NCBI GenBank assembly: GCA_017396925.1
Contig: JAFQKM010000159.1
Span: forward strand, 1 to 5,577
Origin: Clostridia bacterium
Lineage (GTDB): Bacteria; Bacillota; Clostridia; Oscillospirales; Butyricicoccaceae
Length of the DNA: 5,577 nucleotides
Direction: 5' to 3'
The stretch's first letter is position 1; the number at the start of each line of letters is the position of its first letter. The notes beneath the pieces were generated by a model, which worked only from the letters and a program-made list of their open reading frames with translations, did no database searches and was not told the origin of the DNA. Both the position numbers and the translations under genes were made by a program. Positions 1-3,824 of this stretch are shown here, piece after piece.

Positions 1-30
1 AAAAGCCGACCGGATGTTCCGGTCGGCTTT
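1..30 (-). terminator. Rho-independent terminator of the zinc-ribbon gene
   Basis: A perfect 12-bp stem pairs bases 2-13 with 19-30 around a 5-base loop (ATGTT). Read on the minus strand, the GC-rich stem is followed by a T run from position 4 downwards that continues off the window. It lies 18 bases past the stop codon of the minus-strand gene that ends at 49, so it is that gene's terminator. The stem also has a T run on the plus strand (28-30), but that is short and no plus-strand gene precedes it in the window. Confidence 0.9.
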
Positions 31-48
31 GGGGTTATGTTCTGAAAA

Positions 49-756
49 TTACAGCTTGGCGCCGCACTTGTTGCAGAAGGTGTGCTCGGGATCGTTTTCA
101 GCCTGGCAGTTGGGGCAGACCTTGTTCTGGGCGATCTCGATGACGGTCTCTTCTTCGTCGGCCTCGGCGTGGCAGCAGCATTCGTGCTCTTCGCCCTCGT
201 GATGGCCGCAGCAGCATTCATGCTCTTCGCCCTCGTGATGGCCGCAGCAGCATTCGTGCTCTTCGCCTTCGTGGTGGCCGCAGCAGCACTTCTTCTCTTC
301 AGCAGGCTCGACCTCTACATCTACGACCTCCAGCTTGACGCCGCAGTTCTTGCAGAAGCAGGCGTCCAGATTGTTGACGGTGCCGCAGGCCTGGCAGGCC
401 TTGCCGACGGCGGCTTCGCGCTTGGCCTTCAGATCGGCCAGCTGTGCCTGCAGGTTGGCGATCTCTTCTGTGTATTCCTTGATGGTGGTGCAGAGGACAA
501 CGGCATCGTCATCCAGCTGCTCGCCCTGGACATACAGATTCCAGTAGTGGTCGCCCAGACGGGTCTTCAGCTCGTTGATCGATGTGTTGGCCGAGGAGAT
601 CTGGCCGTTGAGCTTGCCGGTCTCCAGCAGATCGTTGGTCTTGTCGGCAACATTCTTGGCAAGCTCGCCGCCGATTTCGGATGCGTTCTTTGCCAGTTCG
701 GCAGCCTGGTCGGAAACGACCTTTGCCAGCTCAGTCAGTTTGTTAATTAAAGCCAT
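49..756 (-). CDS. Coiled-coil double zinc-ribbon protein with Cys/His/Glu tandem repeats
   Basis: This 235-residue cytoplasmic protein has no signal peptide or membrane segment. Residues 1-115 are Ala/Leu/Lys/Glu-rich and predicted helical, with a coiled coil strongest around 50-113. A first zinc ribbon uses C121, C124, C135 and C138 (CQAC then CKNC). Residues 157-195 hold three identical 12-residue units (CCCGHHEGEEHE) plus a fourth CCC. A second zinc ribbon at the C-terminus uses C214, C217, C228 and C231 (CPNC then CNKC, ending CGAKL). The helical part followed by a C-terminal zinc ribbon is a common uncharacterised Firmicutes arrangement; the repeat insert is the unusual part. The ATG start is supported by GGAGG at 765-769, 8 bases upstream. 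It is monocistronic, with a promoter at about 798 and a terminator at 1-30. Metal binding is inferred from the residues; whether the role is metal storage, chaperoning or protein scaffolding cannot be decided from sequence. Confidence 0.9.
   Translation of the reverse strand: MALINKLTELAKVVSDQAAELAKNASEIGGELAKNVADKTNDLLETGKLNGQISSANTSINELKTRLGDHYWNLYVQGEQLDDDAVVLCTTIKEYTEEIANLQAQLADLKAKREAAVGKACQACGTVNNLDACFCKNCGVKLEVVDVEVEPAEEKKCCCGHHEGEEHECCCGHHEGEEHECCCGHHEGEEHECCCHAEADEEETVIEIAQNKVCPNCQAENDPEHTFCNKCGAKL
172..288 (-). repeat. 36-bp in-frame tandem repeat, three copies plus a 9-bp remnant
   Basis: Units lie at 172-207, 208-243 and 244-279, with a partial copy (three Cys codons) at 280-288. 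Units 1 and 2 differ at one base (position 184 versus 220, His CAC/CAT). Units 1 and 3 differ at two bases (Glu GAG/GAA and His CAT/CAC). All differences are synonymous third-position changes on the minus strand, so the three 12-residue protein units are identical. The repeat is inside the coding region of the zinc-ribbon protein. Confidence 0.97.
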
Positions 757-797
757 GAGATATACCTCCGAACTAAATATTTTCTGAGTATGATTTT

Positions 798-826
798 ATT
801 ATACATCAAACCTGCAAAAAAGTATG
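798..826 (-). promoter_or_regulatory. Probable sigma-A promoter of the zinc-ribbon gene
   Basis: A perfect TATAAT -10 element is read on the minus strand at 798-803, inside an AT-rich tract. The -35 region at 17-bp spacing (821-826, CATACT) matches the consensus poorly. Transcription would start near 791, giving a leader of about 35 bases before the ATG at 756 with GGAGG at 765-769. The assignment rests on the -10 and position only. Confidence 0.5.
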
Positions 827-901
827 CAGTATTTTTTAAATTATTTTAGCAACTTTTGTGGTTTTTCGGGCAGAGAACGGAACTGCCGGAAAGATGTGCC
901 G

Positions 902-930
902 TTGACGGGAAAGCCGACTTTCGGTATGAT
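902..930 (+). promoter_or_regulatory. Sigma-A promoter of tcdA
   Basis: TTGACG at 902-907 and TATGAT at 925-930 are separated by exactly 17 bp, a near-consensus sigma-A promoter. The expected transcript start is near 937, only about 16 bases before the ATG at 953 and just ahead of the ribosome binding site at 938-945. This rules out the upstream in-frame ATG at 824 as the translation start. A short CCGA-N3-TCGG inverted repeat fills 914-924 in the spacer. Confidence 0.8.
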
Positions 931-937
931 AGAAAGC

Positions 938-945
938 AAAGGAAG
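938..945 (+). promoter_or_regulatory. Ribosome binding site that fixes the tcdA start
   Basis: AAAGGAAG sits 7 bases upstream of the ATG at 953. No comparable site precedes the in-frame ATGs at 824 or 926; the latter overlaps the -10 element of the promoter. The site therefore supports a start at 953, which also matches where TcdA family homology begins. Confidence 0.8.
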
Positions 946-952
946 TGAAAAT

Positions 953-1672
953 ATGATCGATCACAACAGAGAACGTTATATCCGCGCCGAGATGCTGCTG
1001 GGCGAGGCTGCCATTGAAAAACTGCGGGGCAGCCGTGTATTGGTCTGCGGCGTCGGCGGTGTCGGCTCCTATATCTGCGAGGCGCTGGCCCGCGGCGGCG
1101 TGGGTCATCTGACCCTGCTGGATTTCGATACCGTGTCGGTGTCCAACATCAACCGCCAGCTGGTGGCGCTGGAGAGCACCGTCGGCCGGAAAAAGACCGA
1201 AGTCATGGCCGAGCGCATCCGGGATATCAATCCCAATATCGAGGTGAATGTCCTGGATCTGTTCCTGTCGCCCGAAAATACCGGAGAGATTCTCGAGCGC
1301 GGCTTTGATTATATCGCCGACGCCATCGATTCGGTGCCCTCCAAGCTCTTTCTGATCGAAGAGGCCCACCGCCGCGGCATTCCCATGATCTCTTCGATGG
1401 GCACCGGCAACAAGCTGGATCCCACACGCCTGCGCATTGCCGATATCTCCAAGACGTCGGTCTGTCCGCTGGCCAAAAAGGTGCGCGTCGAGCTGCGCAA
1501 GCGGGGCATCAATCATCATAAGGTCCTGTTCAGCGAGGAGCTGCCCATTACGCCTGCGATCCCGGAAGGGGAACGGGTGGTGCCCGGATCGGTCAGCTTT
1601 GTGCCTTCGGCAGCCGGCCTGATCATTGCCGGCGAGATCATCAGGGATCTGATCGGATATCATCAGAAGTAA
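953..1672 (+). CDS. tcdA: tRNA threonylcarbamoyladenosine dehydratase (TcdA/CsdL family)
   Basis: This E1-like (ThiF/MoeB/HesA superfamily) enzyme uses ATP to dehydrate and cyclise t6A at position 37 of ANN-decoding tRNAs to ct6A, in the cytoplasm. The 239-residue product begins MIDHNRERY, as is typical of the family. The nucleotide-binding loop GVGGVG is at residues 33-38, the acidic residue of LLDFD at 57, the SNINRQ motif at 64-69 with R68, and DAID at 123-126. The SSMGTGNKLDPTR block follows at 148-159, then TSVCPLAK with the conserved Cys171, and the C-terminal PGSVSFVPSAAGL segment at 211-223. There are no zinc-binding CxxC pairs, which separates it from MoeB and ThiF. The start at 953 is set by AAAGGAAG at 938-945 and the promoter at 902-930; the frame is open back to 824 but that part is promoter sequence. 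It is monocistronic, with no adjacent sulfur-relay genes such as csdA or csdE. Confidence 0.95.
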   Translation: MIDHNRERYIRAEMLLGEAAIEKLRGSRVLVCGVGGVGSYICEALARGGVGHLTLLDFDTVSVSNINRQLVALESTVGRKKTEVMAERIRDINPNIEVNVLDLFLSPENTGEILERGFDYIADAIDSVPSKLFLIEEAHRRGIPMISSMGTGNKLDPTRLRIADISKTSVCPLAKKVRVELRKRGINHHKVLFSEELPITPAIPEGERVVPGSVSFVPSAAGLIIAGEIIRDLIGYHQK

Positions 1673-1674
1673 AC

Positions 1675-1715
1675 AAAAACGCCTTCTGCGGAGCGGTTTC
1701 GCGGAAGGCGTTTTT
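1675..1715. terminator. Bidirectional terminator between tcdA and the amidase
   Basis: Bases 1680-1690 pair with 1700-1710 (11 bp with one G-T pair, 9-base loop), flanked by A5 at 1675-1679 and T5 at 1711-1715. It therefore works in both directions. It begins 3 bases after the tcdA stop codon and ends directly before the amidase stop codon (1716-1718, minus strand), so one structure serves both convergent genes. Confidence 0.93.
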
Positions 1716-2387
1716 CTATTGTGCAAGCAGGGTGTCGGCGATGGCGTCGGCAATGGCCTGCGCATAGGCATTGTGGTGCCGGTCGAGAAGGGCATTGTCT
1801 TCCGCGTTGGTCATGAAGCCCAGCTCGATGAGGCAGGAAGGCATATCGGTGTGCCCAAGAACATAATAATCGGATGTGGGGTTGGCTGCCGTGCCGCCCT
1901 TGACGCCGCGGGCCTTGGAAACACCGACCGCCTTCAGACCGTCGAAAATGGCCTGTGCCAGCCTTTTGTCGGCTGCAGGCTTACCGGATGGGATCCAGAT
2001 CTCCACGCCCTGTGCATCGCTTTGGGCGCTGTTGCGGTGGATCGAAACAAAAAGGTCGGCCCGCCAGTCGTTGGCCATGTCGCAGCGCTCGTCCAGCTTG
2101 AGGTAGGTGTCCTCGGTACGGGTCAGCAAAACCTCGATTTCGGGATGGGATGCCCGAAGGGCTGTTTCAACGGCGAGGGTCATGGACAGGCAGTCGTCCT
2201 TTTCAAAACGGGTACGGTCCCGGTCGGGGGCGCCGGGATCATCTCCGCCGTGGCCGGCATCGATGCAGACACGCAGCAGACCGTCGCTCTGATAATCGGG
2301 CGGCGTATCCTGCCGGAGATAGAGCAGCAGAGCGGCTGCGGCCAGCAAAAGCAGAAGCAGCAGACGGCCTTGGGATTTGCGTTTCAC
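1716..2387 (-). CDS. Membrane-anchored N-acetylmuramoyl-L-alanine amidase (Amidase_3)
   Basis: This 223-residue enzyme should cleave the bond between N-acetylmuramic acid and L-Ala in peptidoglycan, outside the cell membrane. A basic N-terminus (MKRKSQGR) is followed by a Leu/Ala-rich membrane segment at residues 9-23 with no clear cleavage site or lipobox, so it is likely an uncleaved anchor. The Amidase_3 domain covers about 38-221. Expected zinc ligands are H46 (in DAGHGGDDPGA), E62 (FEKDD) and H117 (SIHRNS), and the catalytic Glu is E188 (IELGFMTN). The motif reads SIHRN rather than the more common SIHAN. No SPOR, LysM or SH3 wall-binding domain is present, so the protein is a minimal catalytic unit. 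The start is GTG, supported by AAAGGAGGG with CCTCC at 2394-2398 on the plus strand, 6 bases upstream. It has its own promoter and shares its terminator with tcdA. Substrate is known from the family; a role in sporulation or germination (CwlD-like) is possible but not shown. Confidence 0.93.
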   Translation of the reverse strand: MKRKSQGRLLLLLLLAAAALLLYLRQDTPPDYQSDGLLRVCIDAGHGGDDPGAPDRDRTRFEKDDCLSMTLAVETALRASHPEIEVLLTRTEDTYLKLDERCDMANDWRADLFVSIHRNSAQSDAQGVEIWIPSGKPAADKRLAQAIFDGLKAVGVSKARGVKGGTAANPTSDYYVLGHTDMPSCLIELGFMTNAEDNALLDRHHNAYAQAIADAIADTLLAQ

Positions 2388-2406
2388 GGGATCCCTCCTT
2401 TCGGTT

Positions 2407-2427
2407 GACTATACTGAGATTATAGTC
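2407..2427. repeat. Perfect inverted repeat over the amidase -10 element
   Basis: GACTATA at 2407-2413 and TATAGTC at 2421-2427 form a perfect 7-bp inverted repeat with a 7-base spacer. It covers the TATAAT at 2419-2424 and the expected transcript start. A dimeric repressor bound here would block the amidase promoter; part of the symmetry comes from the AT-rich -10 itself, so an operator role is only a candidate. Confidence 0.5.
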
Positions 2428-2447
2428 TTCCTGGGCTTAAGAAAAAA
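2419..2447 (-). promoter_or_regulatory. Probable promoter of the amidase gene
   Basis: A perfect TATAAT -10 is read on the minus strand at 2419-2424. At 17-bp spacing the -35 region (2442-2447) is TTTTTT, a weak match. The expected start near 2412 gives a leader of about 25 bases containing the strong AAAGGAGGG ribosome binding site. A weak -35 fits a promoter that depends on an activator, or a different sigma factor. Confidence 0.55.
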
Positions 2448-2481
2448 GAGGGGAAACCCTTAATATTTCTTTAAGAGACAG

Positions 2482-2513
2482 AAAAACTCCCGTGCCATCC
2501 AAAGACACGGGAG
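2482..2513 (-). terminator. Rho-independent terminator of the PTS_EIIC_2 gene
   Basis: CTCCCGTG at 2487-2494 pairs perfectly with CACGGGAG at 2506-2513 (8 bp, 11-base loop). On the minus strand the stem is followed by five T residues (2486-2482). It lies about 24 bases past the stop codon at 2538 and separates that gene from the amidase promoter. Confidence 0.92.
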
Positions 2514-2537
2514 CTGTATAGGAGAAAATGTGGAGTT

Positions 2538-3560
2538 TTAGGCGTTGATCTTCATATCGCCCTTTTTGACCCAGCCGATCCTGCGCATCCATGCATCGAC
2601 GGCCAGCGAGATGATCACGGGCATAACCACATGGACAAGGAGCATGGTCAGCAGGACGGGAACCGAGCCGTGGGTGGGGGCCATATCGGCATACATACCA
2701 AACTGGCCGACCAGACCGCTGGTGCCCATGCCTGCGCCGGCAGGGCCGTTGGTCATGCGGAAGATGGCCGAGGAAACAGCACCGGTGACGCCGCTGGCCA
2801 CAGTGGGAGCGATCCAGATGCGGGGGTTGCGCATGATGTTGGGAACCTGCAGCATGGAGGTGCCCAGACCCTGGGAGATCAGGCCGGAGAAGCCGTTGTC
2901 GCAGTAGCTGATGACAGCAAAGCCGATCATCTGGGCCGAGCAGCCTGCTGTGGCTGCGCCGCCGGCCAGACCGGACAGGCCCAGCATGATGCAAAGGGCT
3001 GCCGAGCTGATGGGCAGGGTGAGGACCATGCCGACCACGACGCCGACGATGATGCCCATGGGGAGGGGGGCCATATCGGTGGCTGTATTGATGATGGCGC
3101 CCAGCCAGTTCATAAACTGGCTGACATAGGGGCCGAACCATGCGGCGACCAGACCGCCGCCGACAATGGTGACGATGGGGGTGACAATGATGTCGACCGG
3201 GGTGCGCTTGGAGACCAGGCCGCCCAGCTCACAGCCGACGACTGCACCGACATAGGCGCCGACCGGGCCGCCGGCCGCATAACCGACCGCACCCGAAGCC
3301 GCACAGGAATAAATGACAAGGGCAGGGGCCTTGAGGCCATGGGCAATGGCAACGCCGATGGCTGCACCGACAACAGGCGAGTCGGCAGCCAGAACGCCGG
3401 TGACCGATGCAAGGAAGCCCAGACCCTGGATCTTGGAGAGCTGGGAAATGATCAGGCCGATGATCAGCGAAGCGAACAGGCCGAGGGCCATGGCGCTGGT
3501 GGCGTCTACAAGATAGCGCTTGAAGAGGGCCGAGCCGCCCGAGGATTCTTTCTTTGCCAT
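2538..3560 (-). CDS. PfoR-like PTS_EIIC_2 family polytopic membrane protein
   Basis: This 340-residue integral membrane protein belongs to the PTS_EIIC_2 family (COG3641), which includes PfoR, named for a proposed effect on perfringolysin O expression; transport substrates are largely unknown. After a short polar N-terminus (MAKKESSGGS) come about eight to ten Gly/Ala-rich hydrophobic segments from residue 20 onward. Recognisable family blocks are KRTPVDIIVTP at 118-128, GIIVGVVVGMVLTLPISSAA at 169-188, QGLGTSMLQVPNIMRNPRIW at 230-249 and NGPAGAGMGTSGLVGQ at 271-286. The C-terminus (MRRIGWVKKGDM) is also typical. No IIA, IIB or HPr gene lies nearby, and there is no phosphorylatable Cys/His domain on the chain. 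The frame is open to 3644, but the promoter -10 at 3633-3638 lies inside that extension, so the ATG at 3560 is used. Its ribosome binding site is weak and distant: AAAGAG at 3574-3579 is 13 bases away. It is monocistronic. Sugar transport and regulation are both open. Confidence 0.9.
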   Translation of the reverse strand: MAKKESSGGSALFKRYLVDATSAMALGLFASLIIGLIISQLSKIQGLGFLASVTGVLAADSPVVGAAIGVAIAHGLKAPALVIYSCAASGAVGYAAGGPVGAYVGAVVGCELGGLVSKRTPVDIIVTPIVTIVGGGLVAAWFGPYVSQFMNWLGAIINTATDMAPLPMGIIVGVVVGMVLTLPISSAALCIMLGLSGLAGGAATAGCSAQMIGFAVISYCDNGFSGLISQGLGTSMLQVPNIMRNPRIWIAPTVASGVTGAVSSAIFRMTNGPAGAGMGTSGLVGQFGMYADMAPTHGSVPVLLTMLLVHVVMPVIISLAVDAWMRRIGWVKKGDMKINA

Positions 3561-3605
3561 ATTGGAAACACATCTCTTTCTCTTGATTTTTACAGAGGGA
3601 TATTG

Positions 3606-3623
3606 CAGGTGTCTTGTCACCTG
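3606..3623. repeat. Inverted repeat just downstream of the PTS_EIIC_2 transcript start
   Basis: CAGGTG at 3606-3611 and CACCTG at 3618-3623 are a perfect 6-bp inverted repeat with a 6-base spacer. With a minus-strand transcript start near 3626, it occupies about +4 to +21. That is a classic repressor position, or a 5'-end mRNA hairpin. Confidence 0.6.
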
Positions 3624-3632
3624 TTGGTACAC

Positions 3633-3660
3633 AGTATAGCACAAATCCTGCCCGATGCAA
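3633..3660 (-). promoter_or_regulatory. Extended -10 sigma-A promoter of the PTS_EIIC_2 gene
   Basis: On the minus strand TTGCAT (3655-3660) is followed after 16 bp by TATACT (3633-3638), which is preceded by TGC to give an extended -10 (TGnTATACT). The expected start is near 3626, giving a leader of about 65 bases. This promoter lies downstream of the in-frame ATG at 3642-3644 and so excludes that ATG as the start. Confidence 0.8.
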
Positions 3661-3686
3661 AGGGGAGAAGTGCCAAAAATCCGCTA

Positions 3687-3715
3687 TGGATTTATGGCAG
3701 AGAATGTTATATAAT
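3687..3715 (+). promoter_or_regulatory. Probable promoter of the phosphodiester glycosidase gene
   Basis: A perfect TATAAT lies at 3710-3715 in an AT-rich stretch. At 17-bp spacing the -35 region is TGGATT (3687-3692), a partial match at three of six bases. The expected start near 3722 leaves a leader of roughly 100 bases before the ATG at 3825. It points away from the PTS_EIIC_2 promoter, with about 26 bp between the two -35 elements. Confidence 0.55.
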
Positions 3716-3742
3716 ACAAAAATATGATGATTTTTCAAAAAT

Positions 3743-3770
3743 GACGGCACAAAATGATTTTTGCATCGTC
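3743..3770. repeat. Near-perfect hairpin in the glycosidase leader
   Basis: GACGG at 3743-3747 pairs with TCGTC at 3766-3770 (one G-T pair), and CAAAA at 3750-3754 pairs with TTTTG at 3759-3763. The two arms are separated by a CA/CA internal mismatch and closed by a TGAT loop. It lies about 20-50 bases into the predicted leader. It has no T run directly after it, so it is not a standard terminator. Confidence 0.55.
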
Positions 3771-3824
3771 TAAAGATCAGCATGTATCCACAGCAGCCCC
3801 TCAAAACAGACGAAAGGAGAACCA

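Noticed and set aside
172..288. Regular 36-bp repeats that resemble a CRISPR array in period
   Set aside because: The units are directly adjacent with no spacers and form an in-frame protein repeat with synonymous differences, so they are coding tandem repeats.
82..750. Long plus-strand open frame antisense to the zinc-ribbon gene, encoding an Ala/Val/Leu-rich product
   Set aside because: It is the mirror of Cys/His/Glu codons; it lacks a ribosome binding site and promoter, while the minus-strand frame has both and clear zinc-ribbon motifs.
824..952. N-terminal extension of tcdA in the same frame
   Set aside because: It contains the tcdA promoter and lies before the ribosome binding site; the added residues do not resemble the family.
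2441..2461. Possible second terminator (AGGG-TTT-CCC followed by a T-rich run on the minus strand)
   Set aside because: The stem is only 3-4 bp with a bulge, and the T run overlaps the amidase -35 region; the stem at 2487-2513 is a sufficient terminator.
2631..3773. 380-codon plus-strand open frame opposite the PTS_EIIC_2 gene
   Set aside because: Its product is a low-complexity Asp/Gly/Ala/His-rich chain, an expected mirror of a Gly/Ala/Val/Ile-rich membrane protein in GC-rich DNA; no initiation signals.
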